Source of the DNA: Cerrena zonata
Taxonomy: Eukaryota > Basidiomycota > Agaricomycetes > Polyporales > Cerrenaceae
Reading direction: 5' to 3'
Assembly: GCA_038087015.1 (NCBI GenBank)
Contig: JASBNA010000098.1
Span: forward strand, 1 to 64,000
DNA length: 64,000 bases
The notes below the pieces were generated by a model. That model did no database searches and was not told where the DNA came from. It saw nothing but the letters and a program-made list of their open reading frames with translations. The position numbers were made by a program, and so were the translations under genes. Below, in pieces: positions 13,401-24,753 of the stretch (position 1 is the first letter of the stretch; each line of letters opens with the position of its first letter).

Positions 13401-14015
13401 CAGAGATCTATTGGTCACCCCCGTGTTGACACCTAATATGTCTACGGTCGATGGTAAGTCTCTTTCTAAACTCAACTGACACTGTATAAAATTTGGATTG
13501 TAGGTATATTCCCTGGTAGGGGTCGTGTGATCTGGAGAGACTGGTTTACCCATGATGTCGTGAACGCATCCATTGGGGCCAACACAACTCTCGATGCGCC
13601 TTTAGGAAGCATCAATGTTCACATCAGAGACGGCTCCGCAATTCTTTTACATTCTCAACCAGCCTATACAATAACCGAAACCAAACAAGGACCGTACTCG
13701 CTCCTTGTATCACAGGCAGCAGACGGTTATGCTTTCGGAACTGCCTACACCGATGATGGAGAGACCGTGCCCCCTACTCCTAATTCAACCCTGACCTTCA
13801 GCGCTCAACAGGGTAGTTTGTCCGTCAGCCATCATGGAACGTTCAAGGTTACTCAAAGACTCGATACGGTCACGATTCTCGGCTCCAAGAGGCCCACTGT
13901 TGTCCATTTGAACGGAGCACGTACAAAGTTCCAGTACATTGGTGCCCAGCAGAAGTTGATTCTCAATAACCTCTCGGTGGACCTCAACAAGCCTGTGTCG
14001 ATTTTGTGGAATTGA
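10411..14015 (+). CDS. Secreted GH31 alpha-glucosidase
   Basis: Hydrolyses terminal alpha-glucosidic bonds (maltose, malto-oligosaccharides) outside the cell. It starts with a signal-peptide-like stretch (LLFLLGQSLYASAG). The N-terminal galactose-mutarotase-like region includes YGLGEVLARSGFRRD. The catalytic barrel has FGFHLCRWGY, WNDLDMY, the nucleophile motif WLDMNEAASYC (about 12393), HNLWGLMEERATH, and the acid/base motif TGHWLGDN (about 12940). GADTCGFRDNTDEELCNRW and the C-terminal beta domains follow, ending KPVSILWN before TGA at 14013-14015. Roughly 1,000 residues, with many NxS/T sites. The first intron is 10565-10618 and about nine short introns follow. All conserved GH31 residues are present and no break was seen. 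The gene lies between the two inverted F-box copies. Confidence 0.93.
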
Positions 14016-16545
14016 GAGGAAGGGAATCGTGTACGTAGCTGGGTTCCAGATGATTGTTAAAATGCTCACGACGATAAAATAATGTATGTACCAAGACCCG
14101 GAATAAGTGCTGTGACCTGGCTACCTAGAGAATACCACCATCCGCGCGCGTACAATTCCAAAGTGTTGCTGAGTAATCCCAGATAGGGCGGCCTACCGTA
14201 AGTTCAGGGAGTGATATGGCTCGGACGAGACGTAGAACGATTTAACTCCGTCTCGACTCTCGAATTCTTTACAGGCAAAGGAAACAAGAAACATAATTTA
14301 TAGGACCGCCTACATCATAAACAATTCATTACCATTGCACTCAACCGGGTAGGCCAAAAGCGGATACAAGATGCCAGTGAGGGTCGTTCGCCCGGAATGC
14401 GGAAACGGTACCCTCGGTTCCGCTCCGACAATATAGTATGTAGATCCTTGCTACTTATTATGAACTAACTCCCGTCAGTATTTCTGCTCCCCACCATCCT
14501 ACTTGCACGCTCAAGCCCCAGCCCCAATAGAGATACTGTAATGTCTCCATCAAAACATCTAACATCGCTTCCAGATGATATCTTGCTCTACCTACTGCTC
14601 CGCCTCGACGTGCCCTCCATATTCAGATTCAGACAGGCAAGTCGTATGTCGACGCTACAATCCGTGACCTAATTTTCTCTGATTCTTTTAGACGTGTAGA
14701 GACATATATCTGCTATCGCAGGCCAAGCTGCTATGGATGCACCTGTATACAAACCAGATTGTGGAGGGCAAGATCCCTTTTGCACCGTACTGGGACCACC
14801 TCAACCATCTCGATGCCCTTCATCTCGAAACGCTGGTGGTCCATGCGTTGAGACTTGAACGAAGGTTATGTATGTCGGAAACGCCTGTGGTCGTTCCACT
14901 CACCCAGAAGCGGTCGATCACTTGGGTACAGCTTGTCCGTTCCGAGTGGCTTTTGGTGGCATCATCCGATGCTGGTACCAGTGTCATCACACTGTGGTCT
15001 ATACCACACCTCCTGTCTGCATGCGATACTCCTGTCCCACTTGCCGAAGCATTTCTATCGGCCCCTGTGAAGACAGGATGTATCGACGCGCAAGCAAACA
15101 CAGTGATCTTCGCCTTGGAACTTCGTGGACGGTTCGTTCATTCCCTCTCATCCAAACTACTGCTGAACGACTCTCCAGGATCGACAGCATTGAAATTCTA
15201 TCCATTGTAGACGATAACGGTTCTCCTCGCATCTGCCGTCTGCAAACACTGGACAACATGGCACACATCCGTTTCCTGAAAGATGAATCCATCGGCGTGT
15301 CCCTCGTCAACAATCTCAACATCCCGAGCATAGTCAATTGGAGAGATGGATCTGTCAAAAACCTGCGACCGGGCCCAGATCTCGAGGTAAGCATGTTACA
15401 TCTCCGAGTTACGAATTATGCTATAACTTCGCATTCAAGGGCGGGGCGATTGCAATGCACATGGGCGAAGGCTGGGTTTCTGTCGTGAGAATGACAGTGA
15501 TCGAAATCTACGTCCTGCAAGATAACGAGTATCAGTGCTGGAGCACTCAAGGTCTTAGCTCCTGCTCCCTCCGCTGTCTTCCACGTCTCAGAGTCATCTC
15601 TGAAAGTGTGTATCACTTGTGATGATGGTGTTTTAGTCTTTGAGGTGGACAACGACCTTGAGAGCAGGGATACTTCCCTTCATCAGATCTGACATCATCA
15701 ACCAGGATCGGAGTATAGTACGTTTACGAGCTTAGCAGCACAAGTCAGGTTGAGCCCGTCTGGACACAATATCTGCTGGGTTCAGGCCCCTAATGAAGAC
15801 TGGAGCTCTCCTGCAACAGATCTCCTGCCAGGGAGCTTTGCTGTAACGAGAATGACTCCCGGTACCGATGCTATAGCCTCGGACATTGTCCTCCTGCCGT
15901 GCTGTGAAGGGTCCATTCCTGACATGCTGTCGCTAGGTGTGTACGACTATGACGATGCGAGGGGGATTCTTGTCCTGGGAGATGCCTTTGGGGAGCTCGC
16001 TGTGGTCGACTTCAGTGGCTCCGACCCCCATATGATTTCTCAATGCCTTGCCAAGCCCATTCAAGTGATCCCCCACGCCGACGAGGAGCTTCTTCCAATG
16101 GTAACTTTGTTTCTCTCTCTGACATATCGATAATCGCCCACCTTCACTCTGCTAGGACGCCATCCCATCCCATCCAGGACCTCCATTCCCATATCTTGCA
16201 GATGATGTAGACCGAAATCACGGTACCATCAACGGACGTCCAGCACCTAAGGCCCTCGGATATTGGCACAGTCAGCGTCCCGATGTCCGTGGTGCGATCC
16301 ATAATCTTCCTGAAGGTGAAGGATGGTCCATAGAGCCGGATGAACTCGACTTTTGCTGCAACTTGACCGGCATTGCGCTATTGAGCCCGCAACTGTGGCA
16401 ATTGGAAAATTCAAGTCACTTCTACGGCCGACCAATACCTCTTTTATTTCGAACAATGCATTGGGGAGAGTACTGTGTCATTTTTGATGTCGGGGGGTTG
16501 CTATTGACATGGACTCTCGATCCCGAGGAGTGCTTCTGGTGTATA

Positions 16546-19500
16546 CTGTATAGCTATGACCACTAGTTCAGGTCACGGGTCACAGGCCCTCAAAATGAAC
16601 TGATTTTGGCCCATGTCACAGGTCACGAAGGTCTCTGAACAAGGCACCAAGTCAGTGATCACAGACGAAAAAATTTCCCCATTTGGATATTAATATTACG
16701 TAAAGATCACGGTCTCTATATTAAGAATATTACGTAAAGCTACTCTTCAATATCAGAAATGTCCGAATCGTCTGAGTTGTATTCAGACTCTACGTCCTCG
16801 AAGGGTCCCACCTCAATATTACCAATACAATGAGATTGTGTAGCGCTGCTTCCTTGAATGTCTGCATATAAAGCTCGGTCCTTTACCTCAATCTGTGTCA
16901 GCTTTCGAAGGACTTCCCGGCTTTTCAGAGATTCTTGAGATAAATTGAACTCTGTGCCTTCAACTCGACAGTTTAGAAAGGCCTACAGTGTGTGTGAAGT
17001 CGCAAAGTCAATACAGTGCATAAGACCAGGTTGAAGTGGGATTTACGTACCTTGAGTACAATTTCTGGTTTGTTAATGACATTGTATGCCCGAACAAGCC
17101 ATCCAACACTACGTTCTCTCAGAACTCCGAGTCGTGTGTCCAAACGTACTTGGCTTGGATGTATTCCCTTCTCGAGTTGCTCGATTGTCTCCTTCACAAC
17201 GTCTTCATGCTGTGCTTGTCGTATAGCTGCCTTAAACAACTTTTGGATACCCACATCACAAGGCTGAAAGATACCAGTGCACCCGCCTGGTACATAATCA
17301 CGGATGATGAAGGGATGAGAAGCGGTAATCCAGTTGACAAATGGTTTGCCTCGATGAACACTCCATGTGTCAAGTTGGAGAATACACTCCTGGTCGTGAG
17401 GAAGATTAAGTTTTCATCGTTGGTGATCAAAATACGGGACCAAGATCACATCGAGATAGCTACACATGGTTGCAAAGGTAGACCAGTATGTATCAGTCTG
17501 AGATGCTTCCCAGACCATTCCGATCTCATCGGCCTCCTTCCGATAAGGTGCATCCTTTGTCGGGAGTACCTTCGAGGTTTTGCCATGCCATATAGTTTGG
17601 AACGGTAGGACTTCTCCACTTGCGGACACACCAACAAGGACCGTAAAGGCACGTTTCTCCTCGTGGCCTGTAGCAGATACTTGTTTTGAACCGATCGTTT
17701 CGTATGTGTATCCACTACCACCTGAGATAACAACTTGTGTCTGATCGATGTTAACGCGAAGTTCTGCAGGAATGCAATGATTGCGTATGGAGAGGGCCTG
17801 CCGATAGATACTAGCCTGACAACATTGAGTTGCATCAATGGGAACTTTCTGAGCGGCCTTGGTAACTCTTCGGAATGACCATTGGAGGTGGTCGTCTATG
17901 AACTTCTTAACAAAGGACGTGCTGCACGAGAACGTCCCTGTTCTCTTGAGCTTGATAGCGAAGATTTGAGGAGCTTTCTTAGTAAGTGTTCCAATCATGA
18001 TCCCTCGAACGGACCGTGTTGAAAGGGCAACACCAGCTGCTCTGATTGCTCTTAGTTGGGCTATGAGCATATCACGAACAGCAGGTACATCATCCTGTCA
18101 ATTTGGTGACACATTAGTAACCTCGATTGTTAATGTAGGGCTGTCACACTCACAAGGATTCCACTGCGAGTCGAGTGACCACCTGAATTGTACCCTTTTG
18201 CAACCTTAGCCAATGTTTCTTTGCTCCATTCTGGCCGTGCACCTGATCGATCAATCAATCGACCTATCACCTGCTCCGAAAGTCGTTCAAAAACGGTACA
18301 ATTGCGTTGGATAAGGATTCTGCGAATGTGACTTGGTGCCAGTTGCGGTCTTGTAACTTGCGCGACTTCCTCGATCTGACGCCAAATGAGGGGGTCATAG
18401 ATGTTCAAGTTCTTTGCCGCTTTCAGCTCATTCCCAGGTTTATGCTTCCGATCCTTATCTTTGTGGATGCGATAGGGCCGGCTTGCCTCTGCGATATTGA
18501 GAGCAGGTAGGGAGGTTGTATCGAATGGGAGAAGGGTTGCCGTTATGTTGGTCTTGCGCCGTTTGGTTCCATCAGGGTCTCTTTCGCCGCTAGCGATCTC
18601 CTTGGCCTTCTGCCTCTCTCTCTGCTTCTGTTTGCGATCACAATTTCCCTTTCGTGTTGCCTCCGCCCTCCGTCGTTGACTCGCCACTTCCCTTGCTGCA
18701 ATGTCTGCAGCCCGTTCACGCATACAATCATATTCCTTCAGAACTTGCAGTTGATACCCCTCCGTGCTGATAGGTCCAAACGACAATGTACCTTCAGGTT
18801 GTCGCTTTCGCTTTCCTGTTAGTGTTGACTGGGTGGGGGATGGCAGTGTATTGGGCTTAGAGGATGCTGGAATGACATTGGAAACGGCAAGAGGTAATGA
18901 TGGTAAGCCAATGCTGATGGGGGTAGGAAGTAACGACACTGGGACAGCGATGTCAGAGAAGGATAGAGGTTGAGCAAGGGAGGACTCGGGAGGAGGATAG
19001 TCAATCTTGGCCTGTGCAGTTGGCGAACTCAGTACCTGGACCAATTTCTGTGAGTGCTCTATTAACTCCCATGTTGGCTGCTCACGTACCTCTCGATAAC
19101 CCTCTGTGATTGATCTAAACTCACGCATACGTGATACATGTTGCCTCGGTGATATCCATAGATCGTCACCAAAGATATTGTGTCGAATGGTATTTATCAT
19201 GATTATTCCACACGAAACCGAGTCTTGTGGTGGCTGCCGGGCACAGGGAAGATCATGCCTCACAGTAAAGCCTTCAAGGCCATGTCTCGCCAACCACCAG
19301 ATCAATATTTGGCAGTCATCAGCTTTCGGTCGCCATCCGAGAGAGTCGCCATATTCTATCAGACACGAGGACGCATCAATTCGGAAAACTGCCCAGTGAA
19401 CGCCCTGGATATTGACAGGTAAGTACAAATAGGTCAAGGAACCATCGCTGATTCGGTTTCCTAGATCTACCAGTGACCTGAAAGTACGGCTGTTGTTGTA

Positions 19501-20656
19501 GTTGGATCGAATAGATGAATTCTTGAGAAGAAAGAATACATCAAGAGATCCAACAAACGTGTCTATGATCCATTCCGAATCCAAACGGCGGCCAATGGAA
19601 TCAACCATTGCGTCTATGATCATGGTAGAGGTCTGGCACTCTGCAAGAAGTTGCTGTAGGTGAAGTGTAGCCACAGTCGTTTTATAAACTGTTATTGACT
19701 CATTCCATCCTAGTACATCGAAGGCTGCAAGGCAAGTCAAAGCCAATTCCGACTGATCTGCATCATCGCTTCTAGAGTGCCTTCCCAACCATTCACATGA
19801 CTCATTCCACCGTCTCCTAGCATCAAGTTCATGCGCCTTCTGGATCCAGTACGGAACCAGGCAAAGGGGAGCAGGGCCTTCGCTATAACGGGGATCGATG
19901 AAAGTCATCCATCCCTCTGCTGCATAGTCGCTCAACAGAGAGAATACTTCATTGAGATCGTCAACACGGGGTATAGAGCGATTTGCAAGGTCATCGAGAT
20001 CCTGTTCCACTGGTAATGTGGAAAAACGGGGTGCCGGAAAGCTCTGGTTCGTGTCAATCTTTAGAAATTGATTTTCTTCCATTCGGACCAGTTTTGAGAT
20101 ACATGTTTCACCAGGAATCATTCTCTCGAGCAGTGTTACCGGGATATTGAGTGCAGCACTAATTAATGGGTCATCAAAACCGACTTCTAGTTCTGAAGAG
20201 ACATATTGTGAGGATTGCAAGGATAACATAGGTGTTGCAGGTGGTAGTTGTGATGAGACGGGAAAAATAGGCCTACTTTACATTCCATTTGTATCCCTCC
20301 CCGCTCCAGATCAATGCGCCACTAAAAGTAATATGTGGTAGGCTCATAAAGTTGATGGTATTGTAATTCAAATTATTCCTGCTGCGGGGGCGGGAGATAT
20401 ACGAAATGGGATAAATACAAATACTATACATATGATACCTATACCGAACAACTCAAATTTGCTTAGAGTTTAACACCCCGCCCTACAGGAAATGTTCTTG
20501 TTAATGTTCAAAAAATCGTTGCAAAGTGTTTGCCTTATTTAGATTTTTCGCGGCGCTTATCACATTGAATCGATGTCACAGGTCACTGCGACCTCTGAAC
20601 TGTGTCCCAGGTGGTCACAGGTCACACCCGCTGAACTATTGGTCGTAGCTATACAG
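16546..20656 (-). mobile_element. 4.1-kb TA-target DNA transposon encoding Ulp1 protease plus DDE transposase
   Basis: The ends read CTGTATAGCTATGACC and the inverse of GGTCGTAGCTATACAG, forming a terminal inverted repeat of about 26 bp. TA flanks both sides (16544-16545 and 20657-20658). Removing the element and one TA gives a sequence that aligns base for base in length with the empty site in the left F-box copy (near 6890-6905), which fixes the borders. Subterminal GTCACAGGTCAC-like motifs recur at both ends (about 16570-16640 and 20574-20640). The single gene runs on the minus strand. The TA duplication and D-D-D catalytic region point to a Tc1/mariner-pogo-like class; the exact family is inferred, not proven. 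Confidence 0.88.
16740..20229 (-). pseudogene. Ulp1-type SUMO protease/DDE transposase fusion, broken by one in-frame TGA
   Basis: Exon 1 (20229-18154, 692 codons), exon 2 (18094-17051) and exon 3 (16982-16740) join in phase 0 through 59- and 68-bp introns. Exon 1 carries a C48/Ulp1 protease domain: VHWAVFRID (His, about residue 280), EYGDSLG (Asp, about 297), and QDSVSCGII (Gln and Cys, about 342). A long basic Lys/Arg-rich linker (about 18500-18720) may be a DNA-binding or coiled-coil segment. Exon 2 carries a transposase core: NIDQTQV (first Asp), DTWSVHRG (second Asp) and FQPCDVGIQKLF (third Asp, about 37 residues on). The C terminus is acidic (DDSDISDIEE). A TGA at 17414-17416, right after YFDHQR, falls between the first and second Asp. 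It could be a CGA-to-TGA change. All else is open. Confidence 0.82.
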
Positions 20657-20803
20657 TAAATCCGAATACTACACTTGAACAGCTGGTTGACTCGATCACG
20701 GACCGCCAAGTCGGCACCTTGGATCTACGGCCTGCACTCATGAATTGGGCGCAGGAGGACTTACTCCTCAATCTTCGCTCATGGCAGAGGAGAAAAGAAT
20801 GAA

Positions 20804-21023
20804 GGCTGCGGTTTACGGATTTCGTATTGACTGTTCATAGATCATTTCCCCCTCTCCTACTGATCGAAGAAACGAGCCTTATGGCCCTAGAGAACGAGTA
20901 TACGTATATGATACCAACAACGTGCCATTGGGCTACTAGTTTTACGTATGCGGCACTTCTCGCAATGCGAATGTTTTTAGAATGGTATGTTTTGTTGAGG
21001 TAGTAATGCTACTGTTTTAATCA
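20804..21023. other. Short spacer after the F-box pseudogene
   Basis: No gene or repeat recognised. It ends with TAATCA, the target duplication of the next element. Confidence 0.4.
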
Positions 21024-21689
21024 TATGGGTAATATAGTGTCCCAAAATTATCGCCTTCCGCGGTATGTATTTAGCTCGCGCGCGGTACGTTGGTCGGTGA
21101 TTCCGCGCTAAGTTGCAGAACCTCGACACTAACTTGAGGCTAGTTGCACGGTGGGTCAGAGTTCCGTAACTCAACTCTCTATGTCTCATGTCCGACATGA
21201 AGCAATAAGAAATGAGATAGAGTCTCAAGAACTCCAAATTAACAAGACATTCAGAGCTAATGGGTTGAGCTAGTAAGAGACTAAAAATTCATGTAAGAAT
21301 AATAAGGGATCCCCGGGATTGTCATGCCTCTTGTGATATAGTACTGGTATCTTCCCAATGTTATAATAATCATTATAATGTTACCCCTGGATCATTATGG
21401 CGTCTTGTAAGGGAAGCAAACCCTTTGCTTCATATTTCTAAGACCGCCAGTAACATCAGAATTTACTAGAAAAGACTGGGTTGATACAACGTTCGGATAG
21501 CCTCCATCAACCCATTTGACAGAAATGTCACCAGAAATATTGCCGCGCGCAACAATTGTCTCCAACAGAGCGCGGAAGTCTTTGGACACTTCGCGCGCGG
21601 AAAGTGCCCTGAACACTCAACTTACCGCGAAATCACTCAATTCTGGTACTTACCGCGGAAAATAATTTTGGGACACTATATAGCCCATA
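21024..21689. mobile_element. 666-bp nonautonomous TIR element, TATGGG family, 6-bp target duplication
   Basis: The ends TATGGGTAATATAGTGTCCC and the inverse of a matching end are flanked by TAATCA at 21018-21023 and 21690-21695. Subterminal regions are rich in CCGCG/CGCGCGCGG motifs in both arms. No credible coding capacity. A second copy, split by later insertions, spans 24606-29480. Confidence 0.85.
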
Positions 21690-21828
21690 TAATCATGTAG
21701 TTGACATTTTGTGATATCGTCTTGCCAAGATCCTCTCTCCCTTTTTCCTATATCTTATTTCGGCTGGCACCCAACATCTGCGATGTAAGGTGAGTTACGA
21801 CTTACGGACTACATGCTATGCAATATCC

Positions 21829-22657
21829 TATGGTGGTCCATGTGCACATTTATTCCCCGAAAAAAATTGAGTGTCCCCGAAAAACATTTGACCCCCTCAG
21901 ATTCCCCGAAACAAAAGTTTCAACCAGCGCCTAAAGGACTCATGGTAAATTACTCATTACATAAGCATGGAACTCTTGTCATAATGCCGTATATGGACTT
22001 CTATCAAATTATTAATTATGTAATCAGATAAGACAAGCGACAATTGAGGGCTGATGGACATTCCACATTGAAAGGGCTCTGCAACTCTTAACATACTGAT
22101 TTTGCTGCTCTATACTTATGAATAGTAAAAGGTTGGAACAAGATGTATAGTATGTAGTAGTAATACTAATGCAATCAAACAGGGTGAATAGACTTCTAAT
22201 GGTTAGTTCTAAGTATTGAAGAGCAAACCATGCTAGTGCTTTATATACAATTATCTACTTCCTCCTCCCTGCATCCTGATACAAGGATAAGTGAGTCTTC
22301 TCAAGTACTTTGAGATTCAGTGAGACCAGACAGTGAGCAGAAATGCCAGAAATCCGACATGAGCATGGATTGAACCTGGGTATTAGGCGTGGGAAACACC
22401 ATTTGAGTCCATAACCACTCAGCCATGGCAGAGTAGAGCCTCAATCATCGCTTATCTCATTTGATTAGATAACTGTGATCTGATTAGCAGCCATATATGG
22501 TAGGTTGCTATGCTTATATAATGAACCACATTGCCCAACTCACCATGAGCCTCATAGGCGCTGGTCCACACTTTTGTTTCGGGGAGTCCAAGGGGCTCAA
22601 ATCTTTTTTGGGGATGCTCAATTTTTTGGGGAATAAAAGTGCAAATGGACCACCATA
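21829..22657. mobile_element. 829-bp nonautonomous TIR element, TATGGTGG family, 6-bp target duplication
   Basis: The ends TATGGTGGTCCAT and ATGGACCACCATA are flanked by ATATCC at 21823-21828 and 22658-22663. The inverted repeats extend, imperfectly, over about 100 bp (TTTATTCCCC blocks). The inside holds a tRNA-like segment and no protein gene. Confidence 0.82.
22358..22436 (-). other. Degenerate tRNA-like segment (tRNA-derived)
   Basis: On the minus strand an A-box-like TGGCTGAGTGGTTA is followed, at class-II (Leu/Ser) spacing, by a B-box GGTTCAATCC. The acceptor and T-stem bases do not pair well, so this is probably not a working tRNA gene. It is more likely a tRNA-derived (SINE-like) piece carried in the TIR element. 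Confidence 0.45.
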
Positions 22658-22665
22658 ATATCCTA

Positions 22666-23380
22666 CACTGGATCGTGGCCCAAATTTTAGGCTTCATAAA
22701 AGTAAGGTCAAATTTTATAAAAAGTCTCTTACAAAACATGATTTTAAGCACCTAAAAATGATCAAAAAATGCAGAATTTCAGCAAAATTTGATGAATCAT
22801 AAAATCCTTGGCTAATTCAGACTTTTGTATCTAATTTTTAGACTTTAGAAATATTGAATTTTTGTTTATTTTTTATTGGAGAAAAGTTTACTATGCAAAA
22901 TTCAAAATTTTGACACACTTTTGTTTCTCCAAAAGTAATATAAAATTTAAACTGCTAATTTGGAAAGGTCAGTGATATTGCATACTTAAATATCTCTATC
23001 AGATAGTATAATTGACAGAGACTATGATTTACCAACAATAGTAGTCTATATCTTCTCTCTAGGCTCTCTATTTATAACACTTTATTTTGATATATACAAT
23101 TATATTATGATTTCTAGAGAAATAAAAGTGTATCAAAATTTGGAATTTTGTATAGTAAACTTTTCTCCAATAAAAAATAAGCAAAAATTCAATATTTCTA
23201 AAGTCTAAAAATTAGATACAAAAGTCTGAATTAGCCAAGGATTTTATGATTCATCAAATTTTGCTGAAATTCTGCATTTTTTGACAATTTTTAGGTGCTT
23301 AAAATCATATTTTGTAAGAGACTTTTTATAAAATTTGACCTTACTTTTATGAAGCCTAAAATTCGGGCCACAATCCAGTG
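22666..23380. mobile_element. CACTG-type hairpin MITE, copy 1 (subfamily A, 715 bp)
   Basis: The ends CACTGGATCGTGGCCC and the inverse of GGGCCACAATCCAGTG are flanked by CTA on both sides (22663-22665, 23381-23383). The arms are inverted repeats of about 260 bp around a unique centre of about 190 bp. CACTG ends and a 3-bp duplication are typical of CACTA/EnSpm (CMC) elements. Noncoding. Confidence 0.88.
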
Positions 23381-23616
23381 CTAACGTCCTATTAGACTCC
23401 GTCTTCTGACACTCTCATGTCGAAACGAGCCGATGCCACAACGTGTGTGCGTCGTTTACGCTTCACATTTGAAATTCAATGATGTCGGGTTGTATTTAAG
23501 AAATGGAGGATCCTAATTTGATTCTGTTGATCTCCCTTCTGTTACCAATCTCCCCTCAAGACGAGTTATTACACTGCACGAAATACGTGCTCTTCGACGT
23601 CAACACTTATATTCCA
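23381..23616. other. Spacer between two hairpin MITEs
   Basis: Moderate-GC unique-looking DNA with no gene or repeat recognised. Confidence 0.35.
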
Positions 23617-24330
23617 CACTGGATCGTAGCCCAAATTTTGAGCGTCATAAAAGTAAAGAAAAATTTTATAAAAAGTTTCTTACAAAACATACTTTTGGGT
23701 CCTAAAAAATGATCTAAAAATTCAGAATTGCAGCAGAATTTGATGAATTATAAAAACCTGTGCAAATAGAGACTTTTGTATTAAGTTTTTAGAGTTCAAA
23801 AAAGCTCAATTTTGATACATTTTTTGTTAGAGCAAAAATTGGAATACAAAATTCAAAGTTTTGACATACATTTATTTTTCCAAAACTGATATAAAATTTA
23901 AACTGCTAAATTGGCAAGATACATAGTATTGTATACCAAACTACCTCCATCAAATAGTCTTATTGACAGAGACCATAATATACTAAGAATAGTAGTCTAT
24001 ATCTTCTCTTTAGGCTGTCTATTTATGAAACTTTATTTTAATATATACAATTATATTATAATTTTTGACAAAATAAAAGTGTATCAAAATGTTGAATTTT
24101 GCATGTTGAATTTTGCCCTAATAAAAAAGTATGAAAATTGAGCTTTTTTGAACTCCAAAAAGTGGATACAAAAGTCTGAATTTGCACAGGTTTTTGTGAT
24201 TTATCAATTTTTGCTGCAATTCAGAAATTTTATATTATTTTTTAGGTCTAAAAAGTATGTTTTGTAAGAGACTTTTTATAAAATTTTACTTTACTTTTAT
24301 GAAGCCCAAAATTTGGGCTACGATCCAGTG
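23617..24330. mobile_element. CACTG-type hairpin MITE, copy 2 (subfamily B, 714 bp)
   Basis: Starts CACTGGATCGTAGCCC and ends GGGCTACGATCCAGTG. Internally it is closer to the copy at 61040 than to the other three. The flanks (CCA and AGG) do not match, so the 3-bp duplication has been lost or the insertion was followed by rearrangement. Noncoding. Confidence 0.8.
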
Positions 24331-24423
24331 AGGTGTATGATAATGTTGAGTCGGTATGTCAGAATATGGTGTTATCGGGTGCGAGTATGGGGTATTTGTT
24401 GAACGAGGAATATTCGTAATGCA

Positions 24424-24573
24424 AATGAGAGATTTCGCTCATGTCGCAGTCGCCACAAGTAGAGCGTATCGGGTTCGATTGTACAGACGACATCTGTTAA
24501 TCTTTGGCTGTGCGCATATACCGTGGTCTACATGCGACGTCCTGTTGGTGCCGTACATCAAAGTCAGCAGGAT
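24424..24573 (+). repeat. Duplicated segment, copy 1, with conserved reading frame
   Basis: Contains a short frame with FAHVAVATSRAYRVRLYRR and PWSTCDVLLVPYIKVS. This is nearly repeated at 35685-35838 (FAHVAVNTSRAYRVKLYRR, PWSTCEVLSVPYIKVS). Differences between the copies include conservative changes. The parent gene is not recognised; it may be a gene remnant or an exon carried by a repeat. Confidence 0.5.
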
Positions 24574-24753
24574 GCTCCTTGAGTCTTAACGTGGACGGGC
24601 GGCTGTATGGGCTATATAGAGTCCCAAAATTATTTTCCGCGGTAAGTACCATAATTGAGTGATTTCGCAATAAGTTGAGTGTTCAGGGCACTTTCCGCGC
24701 GCGGAGTGTCCAAAAATTTCCACGCTCTGTCAAAGACAGTTGTTGCGCGCAGC

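Larger units (their letters stand above)
14380..20803. repeat. Right arm of the inverted duplication, interrupted by a transposon
   Basis: Reverse complement of 6695-9090 over about 2.3 kb once 16546-20656 is removed. Nucleotide identity is high through exons, introns and 5' flank, showing DNA-level duplication and not retroposition. Confidence 0.85.
14541..20803 (+). pseudogene. F-box/beta-propeller-like gene, right inverted copy, split by a DNA transposon
   Basis: Same architecture as the left copy: F-box from the ATG at 14541, a GC-AG first intron (CAG/gcaagt ... ttttag/ACGTGT), then the SITWVQLVRSEWLLVASSD segment. Near 15550-15585 this copy is 2 bp shorter than the left copy, which shifts the frame after about YQCWSTQGL. 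At 16545/16546 the coding sequence is cut by the Ulp1-DDE transposon and resumes at 20657 with TTLEQLVDSITDRQ, running to a TGA at about 20803. Where the left copy has a TAA, this copy still has CAA. Both copies are therefore inactive for different reasons. Confidence 0.8.

Noticed and set aside
22452..22751. Short frames with the repeated peptide KKSLTKYDFKHLKI or MKPKIWA
   Set aside because: They recur at every CACTG MITE arm and are translations of the inverted repeat, not genes.
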